A stretch of DNA of 49,472 nt from Acidobacteriota bacterium (GCA_020845575.1 JADLFL010000038.1:1-49472), one strand, 5' to 3'; counted from the stretch's first letter, positions 27,259-38,436 are shown. Numbers and translations: made by a program. Notes: a model not told the origin generated them from the letters alone.

Positions 27259-28788
27259 CTACAGCGGCGGCTTCGGAGCCGGCTTCTCGGTGGACTCGTC
27301 CGGCGGCGGTGGCGGCGGAGCCTGCTGGCGGCCGCGGGGAGCGACCGCACGCTGGGCGCGCTCGTACGGATCTTCCGGTGGCGGCGTCGGACCGTAGCCG
27401 CCCGCTGGCGGGCCGATTCGCGTGGGACCGATGCCGCGGCGCAGTTCCTCGGTGGTGCTGCTTCCCGTTCGCCGGTTCACGCCACCGTAGTATCCGCCCG
27501 GACCGTACACGGTGGTGCCGCCGGGACCGCCGTAGGGCGACACGTATCCGGGGCCGTAGCCATAGCCGCCGCGCGGCACGCCGTACCGGGCGGGTGGCCC
27601 CACGCGCTGCGTGACGAAGGCCGACGTGTTGGCCAGCGTGCGCGGATCGACCGCGTAGGTGCCGACCCGTCCGCGCCTGCCGAACTGATCCGACGGAATC
27701 ACGGTCCAGGCACGCACGGGATCGAAGCCGGCGGCGGCATAGGCACTCCTCGGCTGCGAGACGCGATCCCAGTTCCACGTGCTGCGCGTCTGCGAGCCGA
27801 GCGGACTCCAGCCGATGTAGCCCGGCCCAACACTCCACGTGACACGCGATGGCGCCCACTGCCGTCCCGGCTGCCAGAACCATCGCCCTGTCGCGTTCAC
27901 GTCCCACTGACCGAAATGGTGCGTCGGCCAGCCCCATCGCTCCTGGCCCACCCACAGCCACTGATTCGCGGGGCCATAAGGCTGCCAGTAGCCGTCGCCG
28001 TACGGCCGCCAGTCGGGGCCGACAGCCGGATACCACACGGCCCCCAGGCGGGGGTCGGTCTCCCACGTGCCGCTGCTGTTGAAGACGTCGGTGTAGGCCT
28101 CGAAGCGCGGATCCTGGAACGTTTCGAGCGGAGCGCCCGTGGCCGGTGAGGCGGGCGAGCGGTTCGCCCACTCGACGAAGCTGTCGCGGCCTGCGGCGTT
28201 GAAGGCGGTGGCGGTCCCCGGCGTGACACCCTCGCGCAGGGCGATTTGCTGTCCGGCCTCGACCACCCGCTCCTGCGCACCCGCGTCGACGGTTGCCCGC
28301 CCACGCACGACCACCATCGTCGTGGTGGGGCCGTCGATGGAGACGCGATATTCGCCGTCGGCGCCGAGCTGGACCGGTGCGGCCGGCGTGTCGAGGCGCA
28401 GGGATGCCGTCGCTCCGGCCGGTCTCACGATCACCGCACGACCCGCGGCCACGCCCAGCGCGTCTGCCGCAAGGACGTCGAGCCTGGCGTCCTTGTCCAG
28501 CGCCACGCGCGTGCCGTCGCCCCAGAGCATCTGCACGAACGCCTGCCCGGTGTCGACGCGGTCGCCGAACAGCACCGGATCCCCGACGTCGAGGGGATCC
28601 ACGACTGCCTCGCGGGAGCGCGTGGCCTCGGACCCGTCGAGACGCAGGACGTGCGGTGGCGCCTCGGCCGCGACGTCCTCTTCAGCGCCGGCGGGCGCCT
28701 CCGCGGGAGCCGCCGGCTGCGCTGCGGAAACAGCGGGAACACCAGCCAGAAGGGCGAGGACCAGGGGATACGCGACAGGAACCTTCAT
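27259..28788 (-). CDS. secreted FecR-like / DUF6600-type protein
   Basis: About 509 aa. A signal peptide (MKVPVAYPLVLALLAGVPAVSA) is followed by an Ala/Glu-rich linker and a FecR-like beta region: DPLDVGDPVLFGDRVDTG, LWGDGTRVALDKDARLDVL, GEYRVSIDG and VVRGRATVDAG. The centre is Trp/Tyr-rich with short repeats (YGDGYWQPYGP, LWVGQERWGWPTHHFGQW, GRWFWQPGRQW), as in DUF6600 proteins. The C-terminus is Gly/Pro/Tyr-rich, low in complexity and ends in a Pro run. ATG 28788 has an AAAGGA ribosome site; the longer frame to 28845 has none. Probably an envelope protein; function unknown. Confidence 0.78.
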   Translation of the reverse strand: MKVPVAYPLVLALLAGVPAVSAAQPAAPAEAPAGAEEDVAAEAPPHVLRLDGSEATRSREAVVDPLDVGDPVLFGDRVDTGQAFVQMLWGDGTRVALDKDARLDVLAADALGVAAGRAVIVRPAGATASLRLDTPAAPVQLGADGEYRVSIDGPTTTMVVVRGRATVDAGAQERVVEAGQQIALREGVTPGTATAFNAAGRDSFVEWANRSPASPATGAPLETFQDPRFEAYTDVFNSSGTWETDPRLGAVWYPAVGPDWRPYGDGYWQPYGPANQWLWVGQERWGWPTHHFGQWDVNATGRWFWQPGRQWAPSRVTWSVGPGYIGWSPLGSQTRSTWNWDRVSQPRSAYAAAGFDPVRAWTVIPSDQFGRRGRVGTYAVDPRTLANTSAFVTQRVGPPARYGVPRGGYGYGPGYVSPYGGPGGTTVYGPGGYYGGVNRRTGSSTTEELRRGIGPTRIGPPAGGYGPTPPPEDPYERAQRAVAPRGRQQAPPPPPPDESTEKPAPKPPL

Positions 28789-28886
28789 GACCATCCTTTC
28801 GGCGGGCGGCCGTGGCATCTCCATGGGCCGGCCCACTTTCATCAACGGCGCGGACGCCGGAACTGCACAGGACTTCCGGAATTATT

Positions 28887-28916
28887 GTTGACACTATCAC
28901 GCTCAACATATATGAT
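28887..28916 (+). promoter_or_regulatory. dnaK promoter with HAIR-like operator
   Basis: TTGACA (28888-28893), a 17-base spacer, then TATGAT (28911-28916): a near-consensus vegetative promoter. Overlapping the -35 and filling the spacer is GTTGA-N11-TCAAC (28887-28907). Its TTGA-N11-TCAA core matches the HspR operator HAIR (CTTGAGT-N7-ACTCAAG). hspR is the third gene of the operon, so autoregulation is expected. Confidence 0.8.
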
Positions 28917-28993
28917 TCTCTGGTTATTAGGGGCTGCCGAGGGATCACCCACGGGAACGGGCCCCGGTTTGCAGAGGCAGAGGGGCAGACGTC

Positions 28994-30886
<1,893 letters not shown>

Positions 30887-30889
30887 GCG

Positions 30890-32065
30890 ATGACGCCGTA
30901 CGAACTGCTGGGACTCGATCGGGACGCCTCGGAGGCGCAGGTGCGGCGGGCCTACCGCCGCCTCGCGCGCCGCTGGCATCCCGATCTGAATCCCGGCAAC
31001 GCGGAGGCCGCGCGGCGATACGCCGCCATCACCGAGGCATTCGAGATCCTGGTGGACCCCGTCCGCCGGCGATCGTTCGATGCCTCGGGTGCGGTGCCGG
31101 CGGCGCCTGCCGCCGCGCCGGCCGCCTTCGCGGGGTTCGACTTCTCACTGACGATGCAGGGCGCGCAGGCGTCGACGTTCGGCGATCTGTTCGTCGACGT
31201 GTTCCGCGAGGCGGCCGGTGGCACGGGCGCCGCGCGCGGATCGGACATCCACGCGGCCGTCACGCTCACGTTGCGTGACGTGGTGTCGGGTACCACGTGC
31301 CGCGTGCCCGTGCACCGGCGCGTGACGTGCACGCTCTGTCGCGGGCGTGGCATCGTCGACGCGCCGCCCGTGCCGTGTCGGCACTGCGGCGCGACCGGGC
31401 AGCAGCGGCTCGGTCGCGGGCACATGGTGTTCGTCAAGCCGTGCGAGGCCTGTGGCGGTGTCGGCGCACTGAATCAGCGCACCTGTCACGGGTGCCATGG
31501 GCATGGACAGCACGACAGCGCGACGACCGTCGACGTGATGGTGCCTTCGGGCGTGACGGACGGCGAGGCGATCGTCGCGAGCGGGCAGGGACACGCGGGT
31601 GTCCGCGGTGGCGCGCCGGGCGATCTCCACGTGCACGTCCACGTGGCGCCGGACGAGCGCCTCACACGCGTCGGTAACGACTTACACATGACGCTGCCTG
31701 TGGCCGTGCACGAAGCGGTGCTCGGCGCGCGCGTGCCGGTGCCGACGCTCGACGGTCCGCTGTCGGTGCGGGTACCCCCGGGTCTCCAGCCCGGCCAGCG
31801 TCTCCGCCTGCGCGAGCGCGGCGTGCCGTCGCGGCGCACGGGCCAGCGCGGGGATCTCGTGCTTGACGTGCAGCTCGTGCTGCCGCCGGTAATCGACGCC
31901 AGGGGCCGCGAGTTGATGCAGGAGTTCGCGCGCCTGCATCCCGAGGACGTGCGCGCGGCGTGGTTCGGCGAACGCGTCACTGTCGGTGAGGCGCAGGAGT
32001 CCGCCGATGCGCGGCAGGCTCCCGCGACGGCATCGATCATCGAAGTCACCGGGAAGGGTGAGTGA
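30890..32065 (+). CDS. dnaJ: co-chaperone DnaJ (Hsp40) with Ala/Pro linker
   Basis: 391 aa. The J domain has the HPD motif in RRWHPDLN (H30-D32). The usual Gly/Phe region is replaced by an Ala/Pro stretch (residues 68-80) and a Phe-containing segment with TFGDLFVDVF. Four zinc CxxC pairs are CTLC (146), CRHC (162), CEAC (184) and CHGC (198). The C-terminal substrate domain includes GDLHVHVHV and VPTLDGPLSVRVPPG. Starts 3 bases after dnaK and overlaps hspR. A type I DnaJ by its zinc domain. Confidence 0.94.
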   Translation: MTPYELLGLDRDASEAQVRRAYRRLARRWHPDLNPGNAEAARRYAAITEAFEILVDPVRRRSFDASGAVPAAPAAAPAAFAGFDFSLTMQGAQASTFGDLFVDVFREAAGGTGAARGSDIHAAVTLTLRDVVSGTTCRVPVHRRVTCTLCRGRGIVDAPPVPCRHCGATGQQRLGRGHMVFVKPCEACGGVGALNQRTCHGCHGHGQHDSATTVDVMVPSGVTDGEAIVASGQGHAGVRGGAPGDLHVHVHVAPDERLTRVGNDLHMTLPVAVHEAVLGARVPVPTLDGPLSVRVPPGLQPGQRLRLRERGVPSRRTGQRGDLVLDVQLVLPPVIDARGRELMQEFARLHPEDVRAAWFGERVTVGEAQESADARQAPATASIIEVTGKGE

Positions 32066-32505
32066 TGACGACACGACGGCCCGGCAAGGCCTTGTACATG
32101 ATCAGCGCCGTGGCGCAGCGCTACAACATCCACCCGCAGACGCTGCGCCTCTACGAGCGTGAAGGATTGCTGCGTCCGTCGCGCACCGACGGCAACACGC
32201 GGCTCTACTCCGACGAGGACCTCGAGCGGCTGGAGACGATCCTGACGCTCACGCGCGAGCTCGGCGTGAACCTCGCGGGCGTGGAGATCATCCTCAACCT
32301 GCGCGAGCGCATGGCGCAGATGCAGCACGAAGTCAACGAGTTCATGGGCTACGTGAAGCAGGAGATGGTGCGCGGCCTCGGCGATTGGGAGCAGCGTCTC
32401 TCGACGGCGATGATCAAGAGCGCGGGCACGCACGATCTCAGGAGCGCGGGATCGCAGGAACTCGGGAGTACGAACGCGCAGGACGCGCCGCCGTCGAAGC
32501 CCTGA
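32065..32505 (+). CDS. hspR: heat-shock repressor HspR (MerR family)
   Basis: 146 aa. The MerR winged helix is clear: YMISAVAQRYNIHPQTLRLYE followed by GLLRPSRTDGNTRLYSDEDLERL. It continues with the HspR-type helix ILTLTRELGVNLAGVEIILNLR. HspR with DnaK as co-repressor silences dnaK operons through HAIR sites; such a site lies in the promoter at 28887. A GTG at 32062 is also in frame; ATG 32065 overlaps the dnaJ stop. The last 25-30 residues are encoded by an octanucleotide repeat and look like a low-complexity extension. Confidence 0.93.
   Translation: MTTRRPGKALYMISAVAQRYNIHPQTLRLYEREGLLRPSRTDGNTRLYSDEDLERLETILTLTRELGVNLAGVEIILNLRERMAQMQHEVNEFMGYVKQEMVRGLGDWEQRLSTAMIKSAGTHDLRSAGSQELGSTNAQDAPPSKP
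32417..32488 (+). repeat. octanucleotide repeat within the 3' end of hspR
   Basis: Nine 8-base units keep register: AGAGCGCG, GGCACGCA, CGATCTCA, GGAGCGCG, GGATCGCA, GGAACTCG, GGAGTACG, AACGCGCA, GGACGCGC. Most follow GGANNNCR. It encodes the HspR C-terminal tail. Confidence 0.65.
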
Positions 32506-32522
32506 GTTATCATTCCGATCCC

Positions 32523-33401
32523 TTGGACGCTGTCTGCGCACTCTGTCACGGCACGGGTTGGAAGTCCGTCGAGCACGACGGCGAACGTCGCGTGACGCGC
32601 TGCGATTGCTGGCGCGACGCGTCGGCGTCGCGGCGTCGTGTCGACTCGCGCATTCCGCGCCGGTATCAGCACTGCGCCTTCTCGCCGTTCGACACGTACG
32701 GCAATCCGTCGCTCGACCGCGCGCTCGCGTCGGCGCGCGCGCTCGTGCAGCGCTATCCGGTCACCGATCGCGGCCTGTTCCTCCTCGGCCCTCCGGGCGT
32801 GGGCAAGACGCACCTGGCCGTTGCGGTGCTGCGAGCGCTGGTTCAGGAGAAGGGCGCGCGCGGCGTCTTCTACGACACGCGCGACCTGTTGCGCGTGATC
32901 CGCGCGACGTACGATCCGGTCGTGCGCGAGACGGAACGCGATGTGCTCCGTCCCGTCATGACGGCAGACGTGCTCGTTCTCGACGATCTGGGTGCCGAGA
33001 AGGCGTCCGAATGGGTGGACGAGACGCTGAACCTGATCGTCAACACGCGTTACAGCGAGAAGCGTCTCACGCTGTTCACGTCCAACTACGTGGACGATCC
33101 CGATCCGACGATTCCCGAGTCGCTGCTGTACCGCATCGGGCTCCGCATGCGATCGCGCCTGCACGAGATGTGCGAGTTCCTCGATCTCGACGGCGCGGAC
33201 TATCGCGAACTGCCGCCCAACGGCGGCACAGACGACCTCGTGGCGCTGTGGCGCATGCGGCACAAGCCCGGTGGAAGCGGGCGCCTCCCGGTGAAGGCCA
33301 GCGCGCCCATGCGCGCGAAACTGCGCGACGGCGCGCGCGCGCCGGCAACAGCCGCGCCCGAGCTCAAATGGCCGGGCGGCCGCGCCGGTACGCGCCGCTG
33401 A
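32523..33401 (+). CDS. DnaC/IstB-like AAA+ ATPase with N-terminal Cys cluster
   Basis: About 292 aa from TTG 32523; no ATG or GTG suits better, although the frame is open from 32385 inside hspR. The first 30 residues carry CxxC and CxC (C5, C8, C27, C29), a likely zinc site. Walker A is LLGPPGVGKTHLA (about residue 88), Walker B is VLVLDDLGAE, and sensor 1 is LFTSNY. This fits DnaC/DnaI helicase-loader-like proteins rather than IstB, since no transposase is near. The C-terminal 50 residues are basic and low in complexity. It follows hspR closely, so it may belong to the heat-shock transcript. Confidence 0.8.
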   Translation: MDAVCALCHGTGWKSVEHDGERRVTRCDCWRDASASRRRVDSRIPRRYQHCAFSPFDTYGNPSLDRALASARALVQRYPVTDRGLFLLGPPGVGKTHLAVAVLRALVQEKGARGVFYDTRDLLRVIRATYDPVVRETERDVLRPVMTADVLVLDDLGAEKASEWVDETLNLIVNTRYSEKRLTLFTSNYVDDPDPTIPESLLYRIGLRMRSRLHEMCEFLDLDGADYRELPPNGGTDDLVALWRMRHKPGGSGRLPVKASAPMRAKLRDGARAPATAAPELKWPGGRAGTRR

Positions 33402-33405
33402 CGTC

Positions 33406-34533
33406 GTGACACCGCCGCTCGGCCTCTACGTCCACATCCCGTTCTGCAGCGCGATCTGCCACTACTGCAACTTCAACCGCGGCCTGATGGACGCTGCGCT
33501 GAAGGACGCGTACGTCGAGGCGCTCGTCACGCACGTCGCGCGTCTTGCCGAACCCATCCTCGTCGACACGATCTACATGGGCGGCGGCACACCGTCGCTG
33601 CTCGATCCCCACGACGTGCGTCGCATCGTCGAGGCGTGTCGCGCGGCGTTCGACGTCGTGCCCGGGACCGAGATCACGATGGAGGCCAACCCGGAGACGG
33701 TCGACGCACGTCGCCTCGCGGGATTCAGGGCCGCTGGCGTGACACGCCTGTCGTTCGGCGTGCAGTCGTTCCGCGACGAGGAATTGCGGCGGCTCGGGCG
33801 CCTGCACAGCGCGGATCGCGCGCGTGCCGCGATGCGCGAGGCGCGAGCCGAAGGCTTCGACGATGTCAGTCTCGACCTGATGATGTGGCTGCCCGGCCAG
33901 AGCGTGTCGCAGTGGATGATGTCTGTCGACGCGCTCATCGACATGGCCCCCGATCACGCGTCGCTCTATCTGCTCGAGCTGTATCCCAACGCGCCGCTCC
34001 AGGAGTTGATGGCGCGCGAGCAGTGGTCGCAGACGGCAGAAGACGATGCCGCGGACATGTACGAACTGGCGATGGGTCGCCTCGCGGCGGCGGGACTCGC
34101 GCAGTACGAGATCTCCAACGTGGCGAGGCAGGGGCACGAGAGTCGCCACAACCTGAAGTACTGGCACGACACAGGGTGGCTGGCCGTTGGCTGCGGCGCG
34201 CATGGGTCGCGCGAGGGACGGCGATGGAGTCACGTGGCCGACACGGGGGCGTACGTCGACCGCGTCATGGCTGGAGCGGACCCGACAGGGCAGTCGCGGC
34301 ACCTGGATCGCACGCAGCAACTGGCCGAGGCGCTCTTCATGGGACTGCGGCTGGTCGAGGGCATCGACCTCGCCGCGTTTCGGGCACGATTTGACGTAGA
34401 TGTCTGGGATCGCTACGGTGATGCACTGGCACCGGCGTCGGAGGCTGGTCTGCTCGAGCGCGTTTCGGGCAGGATTCGGCTCACGCGCCGTGGCATGCTC
34501 CTCGCAAACGAGGTCATGCAGGTGTTTGTCTGA
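33406..34533 (+). CDS. hemW: radical SAM haem chaperone HemW-like protein
   Basis: 375 aa, GTG start 5 bases after the preceding stop. The radical-SAM cluster is CSAICHYC (C14, C18, C21); YMGGGTPSLL, TMEANPETV, RLSFGVQSF and DLMMWLPGQ follow the HemN/HemW pattern. The C-terminal HemW-type domain contains YEISNVARQGHESRHNLKYW. HemW proteins bind haem and are often misannotated as coproporphyrinogen dehydrogenase. The cluster motif CxxxCxxC, without a following fourth cysteine, favours HemW. Confidence 0.9.
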   Translation: MTPPLGLYVHIPFCSAICHYCNFNRGLMDAALKDAYVEALVTHVARLAEPILVDTIYMGGGTPSLLDPHDVRRIVEACRAAFDVVPGTEITMEANPETVDARRLAGFRAAGVTRLSFGVQSFRDEELRRLGRLHSADRARAAMREARAEGFDDVSLDLMMWLPGQSVSQWMMSVDALIDMAPDHASLYLLELYPNAPLQELMAREQWSQTAEDDAADMYELAMGRLAAAGLAQYEISNVARQGHESRHNLKYWHDTGWLAVGCGAHGSREGRRWSHVADTGAYVDRVMAGADPTGQSRHLDRTQQLAEALFMGLRLVEGIDLAAFRARFDVDVWDRYGDALAPASEAGLLERVSGRIRLTRRGMLLANEVMQVFV

Positions 34534-34538
34534 TGGGT

Positions 34539-34566
34539 TTGCGGCGGTCGAGCTTTACGGTACAGT
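34539..34566 (+). promoter_or_regulatory. promoter for the three-paralogue cluster
   Basis: TTGCGG (34539-34544), 16-base spacer, TACAGT (34561-34566). A leader of about 50 bases with a strong GGAGGAAG ribosome site (34608-34615) follows before ATG 34622. Confidence 0.45.
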
Positions 34567-34621
34567 AGCCGCGGACCCACTACCGTTGTTCTCGGTGTTC
34601 TCGGAGTTGGAGGAAGTTGCT

Positions 34622-35164
34622 ATGCGTTTGTCGATGGAGGCGCGGGCCGTACGTGGTGCGGGTGCGCGAGTGGCCCTCGGGGCCGCCGTTGTGGTGTTCA
34701 GCAGTCTGATGGTGAGCGCGTCTGCCTACGCACAGGCCCCCGCCGAGCAACCGGCACAGCCGGCGGCTCCGGCCGAACCGGCCAAGCCGCAGCTCACGTT
34801 CGACAACGGCGACACGGTCGTGTGGTTCTATGCCGTCAAGGGCGACAGCACCGCCAAGTTCGAGAGTGTCTTCGGGCGCGTGAAGGAAGCGATGGGCAAG
34901 AGCGAGAATCCGGCGCGCAAGGACCAGGCTGCCGGCATGAAGCTGCTCAAGTCCACTTCGCCGGCCGGCGACGGCACGATCAACTACGTGCTGCTCATCA
35001 GCCCGATCGCGAGGGGACAGGAGTACAGCCCGGGCATGCTGCTGTTCGAAGTGTTCCCGACCGAAGCCAAGACGCTGATGGAGGAGTTGCAGACGTGCAT
35101 CAACACGCAAGGGTTGAATGCCGCGGTGCCGCTCTTGACGGTGATGACGCTCGGCGGCATGTGA
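34622..35164 (+). CDS. small secreted protein, tandem paralogue 1
   Basis: 180 aa, family not recognised. A long signal peptide ends near SASAYAQA. An Ala/Pro/Glu linker follows, then a compact domain of about 115 residues: strand VVWFYAVKGDSTAKFESVFGR, helix, KLLKST, then DGTINYVLLISPI, a tyrosine-containing loop and a C-terminal helix. The same plan recurs in the next two genes. The strand-helix-strand pattern with F-E-x-V after the first strand resembles dimeric alpha/beta-barrel (ABM-like) folds; this is inference. Strong ribosome site GGAGGAAG. Confidence 0.75.
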   Translation: MRLSMEARAVRGAGARVALGAAVVVFSSLMVSASAYAQAPAEQPAQPAAPAEPAKPQLTFDNGDTVVWFYAVKGDSTAKFESVFGRVKEAMGKSENPARKDQAAGMKLLKSTSPAGDGTINYVLLISPIARGQEYSPGMLLFEVFPTEAKTLMEELQTCINTQGLNAAVPLLTVMTLGGM

Positions 35165-35190
35165 TCCCGACCTGACGCAGGTTCTGTATC

Positions 35191-35223
35191 CGACCCCGGC
35201 GATGCGCACGCGTCGACCGGGGT
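35191..35223 (+). terminator. hairpin between paralogues 1 and 2
   Basis: GACCCCGG (35191-35198) pairs perfectly with CCGGGGTC (35216-35223), and the intervening bases can extend the stem (CGA/TCG). No U-run follows. It may attenuate or stabilise the transcript between the first and second paralogue. Confidence 0.5.
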
Positions 35224-35235
35224 CTTCGTCCGAAG

Positions 35236-35769
35236 ATGCGTACCATCCTGCTCCCGATCCTCCTCACCGGCGTGACCGCGTCGGCGTTTGCACAGCAGCC
35301 GACGGCAGACGCACCGGCTGCGCCCGCCGTCCAGACGCCTGCCGTGCAGTCGGTGACCACCGTGCCGCCGGTACCCGCGGCACTGCCGTTGGCCGGGCCG
35401 ACGGGGATGGTGTTCCACGCCATCAAGGCGGACCGGACCGCGGAATTCGAGGCCGTGATGTCGCGCTTGCACGACCTGCTCGCCGCGAGCGGCAACGACG
35501 TCCGCCGGCAGCAGGGACGCGGGTGGCGCGTCTATCGTCAGGCGACGCCGCTGCCCGATGGCGCGGTGCTCTACGTCTCGTTCCTCGATCCCGTCGTGGC
35601 CAATGCCGAGTACGACGTGCCGCGCCTGCTGGCTGAGGCCGCACCGGACGAGGCGCTGGCGCTGTACGAACAGTTCCGTGACGCTCACGTCCAGCCTGCC
35701 GTGCAGGCGTCGAACCTGACCCTCACGATTCCGGCGCCCGTGGCCACGCCAGCGTCAGTTCAGCCATGA
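35236..35769 (+). CDS. small secreted protein, tandem paralogue 2
   Basis: 177 aa. A signal peptide (MRTILLPILLTGVTASAFAQ) is followed by an Ala/Pro/Val linker and the domain shared with its neighbours: MVFHAIKADRTAEFEAVMSRL, WRVYRQATPLPDGAVLYVSF, YDVPRLLAEAAPDEALALY. It matches paralogue 1 at the Lys-x-Asp-x-Thr-x-x-Phe-Glu-x-Val core, the Asp-Gly turn and the tyrosine before the helix. The C-terminal tail is Pro/Ala/Thr-rich. Its stop overlaps paralogue 3 (ATGA). Confidence 0.75.
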   Translation: MRTILLPILLTGVTASAFAQQPTADAPAAPAVQTPAVQSVTTVPPVPAALPLAGPTGMVFHAIKADRTAEFEAVMSRLHDLLAASGNDVRRQQGRGWRVYRQATPLPDGAVLYVSFLDPVVANAEYDVPRLLAEAAPDEALALYEQFRDAHVQPAVQASNLTLTIPAPVATPASVQP

Positions 35770-36230
35770 CCCTTCTGCTCGCGGCGACGCTTTTCCTCGC
35801 GACCCAGGCGACGCTTCCTGCGGCACCCGCTCCTGCGTCGTCGTCACAGGTGCCCGTCACCGCACCGGTACCTCCGTCGACCGAGGGTGATCTGTGGCTC
35901 GTGATCTACAGCGTGCTGCCGGGGCAGGACACGGAGTTCGAAGCCGTGGCCAGGCTGGTGCGCGACGCGATGAGGGCGAGTCAGGACGAGGTGCGTCAGG
36001 CCCAGGCACGCAACCTGCGCATCCACAAGTCGGCGATGCCGAACGCGGATGGCAAGGTCCTGTACTTCCTCCAGATTCCGGCCCTCACCGGCGACGCCGA
36101 TCGTTCGGGTTTCGATATCCTGATCGAGTCGCTGCTGCCGGCGCAGGCCACGGCGCTCAAGAACCGGTTGACGGCCACGCTCGATCCGTCCAACCCGTCG
36201 GGGAACACGTACCTGATCAACGTGCGCTGA
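35766..36230 (+). CDS. small secreted protein, tandem paralogue 3
   Basis: 154 aa. A signal peptide and short Ala/Pro/Ser linker precede the common domain: LWLVIYSVLPGQDTEFEAVAR, RNLRIHKSAMPNADGKVLYFLQ, then a helix with LLPAQATALKNRL. It is translationally coupled to paralogue 2. Conserved points across the three are FExV, the NADG/DG turn followed by a YxxL/F strand, and a helix-breaking Pro before the last helix. The lysine of the first strand is replaced by Pro-Gly-Gln here. Confidence 0.73.
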   Translation: MTLLLAATLFLATQATLPAAPAPASSSQVPVTAPVPPSTEGDLWLVIYSVLPGQDTEFEAVARLVRDAMRASQDEVRQAQARNLRIHKSAMPNADGKVLYFLQIPALTGDADRSGFDILIESLLPAQATALKNRLTATLDPSNPSGNTYLINVR

Positions 36231-36265
36231 TCCAGGACGTCTGTTGTACGGCCAGGACTGTCGCC

Positions 36266-37405
36266 ATGGATCTGCATCTCACCGACGACCAGCGGCTGCT
36301 GCGCGAGAGCGTCAGGGAGTTCGCCGTGCGCGAACTGGCGCCACACGTGATGGCGTGGGACGAGGCGCAGCACTTCCCGATGGACCTGCTGCCGAAGCTC
36401 GCCGAGCTCGGGCTGATGGGGATTCGCGTACCCGAGGCGCTGGGCGGGTCTGGCATGTCGGCCGTGGACTACTGCCTGTGCATCGAAGAACTGGCGCGCG
36501 TGGACCCGGCGATCGCGCTGAGCGTCGCGGCGCACAACGGACTGGCCGCCGCCCACCTGCACATGTTCGGCACGCCCGAGCAGCAGACGCGCTTCCTCGT
36601 CCCTCTTGCAACAGGCCGGGTGCTCGGCGCCTGGGCACTCACCGAAGCGTCGTCAGGAAGCGATGCCGCGGCGATGCGTACTGTTGCGAGGCGCGACGGT
36701 ACGGACTGGGTGCTCGACGGCACGAAGACGTTCATCACGCACGGCAACATCGCCGGCGTGATCGTGGCGATGGCCGTCACCGATCGCGCGCGCGGCAATC
36801 GCGGGATCTCGGCCTTCGTGTTGCCGGCAGACACGCCAGGCGTCAGGGCCGGCCGCAAGGAGAACAAGCTCGGGATGCGCGCCAGCGAGACGAGCGAGGT
36901 CGTGTTCGAGGCATGTCGCCTGCCGGCCGACGCGCTGCTCGGCGTCGAAGGGCAGGGCTTCGTCAACACGCTGCAGGTGCTCGACGCCGGCCGCATCGGA
37001 ATCGCCGCGTTGTCGGTGGGGCTCGCGCAGGGCGCGTGGGACGCCGCGCGCGCCTATGCCCGCCCGCGCGAGCAGTTCGGCAGGCCAATCGCGTCGTTCC
37101 AGGGCATCCGCTGGAAACTTGCCGATCTCGCCAAGCGGATCGAGGCGTCGCGGCTGCTCACCTACAGCGCCGCGGCGGCGGCCGACGAGGGCGTCCGCAC
37201 CACGCGCGAGTCGTCGATGGCCAAGCTGCACGCGAGCGAGACGGCCGTGCGCGCCGCCGACGAATGCGTGCAGATCCACGGCGGATACGGGTTCGTGAAG
37301 GACTATCCGGCCGAGAAATACTTCCGCGACGTGAAGCTGCTCACCATCGGCGAGGGCACCAGCGAGGTGCAGCGCCTGGTCATCGCCAGGCAGCTCCTCG
37401 CCTGA
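36266..37405 (+). CDS. acyl-CoA dehydrogenase
   Basis: FAD enzyme oxidising acyl-CoA to enoyl-CoA, 379 aa. N-terminal helical domain [16 protein letters not shown], flavin-binding middle segment [15 protein letters not shown] and [14 protein letters not shown]-terminal [17 protein letters not shown] with the catalytic-base glutamate position filled. [21 protein letters not shown] matches the ACAD signature. It most resembles short/branched-chain (butyryl-CoA type) members. The start is ATG 36266; the frame runs further upstream inside paralogue 3. An enoyl-CoA hydratase about 3.5 kb downstream could act next. Confidence 0.94.
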   Translation: MDLHLTDDQRLLRESVREFAVRELAPHVMAWDEAQHFPMDLLPKLAELGLMGIRVPEALGGSGMSAVDYCLCIEELARVDPAIALSVAAHNGLAAAHLHMFGTPEQQTRFLVPLATGRVLGAWALTEASSGSDAAAMRTVARRDGTDWVLDGTKTFITHGNIAGVIVAMAVTDRARGNRGISAFVLPADTPGVRAGRKENKLGMRASETSEVVFEACRLPADALLGVEGQGFVNTLQVLDAGRIGIAALSVGLAQGAWDAARAYARPREQFGRPIASFQGIRWKLADLAKRIEASRLLTYSAAAAADEGVRTTRESSMAKLHASETAVRAADECVQIHGGYGFVKDYPAEKYFRDVKLLTIGEGTSEVQRLVIARQLLA

Positions 37406-37484
37406 CCCGCGCTGGACAGGATCGCCGCGGGCCACGCATCATGTGTGGTTGCCGCGCCCACGTGGGTGCGGCCACGACACGACC

Positions 37485-38351
<867 letters not shown>

Positions 38352-38394
38352 TGCCGCGATGCCGGGAATGCCGCGAATGTCGCGCGCGTCCGGA

Positions 38395-38436
38395 GCCGCA
38401 AGCCACAAGCCACAATCGGTAACCCCCAAGCCGCTC
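38395..38436 (+). repeat. heptanucleotide repeat (GCCACAA unit)
   Basis: Six units in register: GCCGCAA, GCCACAA, GCCACAA, TCGGTAA, CCCCCAA, GCCGCTC. Preceded by a looser ATGCCGCGA repeat (38350-38383). Located between mtnP and the PfkB gene. Confidence 0.75.

Noticed and set aside
32523..33401. IstB helper of an IS21-type insertion sequence
   Set aside because: No IstA transposase or terminal inverted repeats nearby, and the N-terminal cysteine cluster is not typical of IstB.
38395..38436. Possible CRISPR or attachment site
   Set aside because: The units are 7 bases long with no spacers; no cas, integrase or tRNA gene is near.
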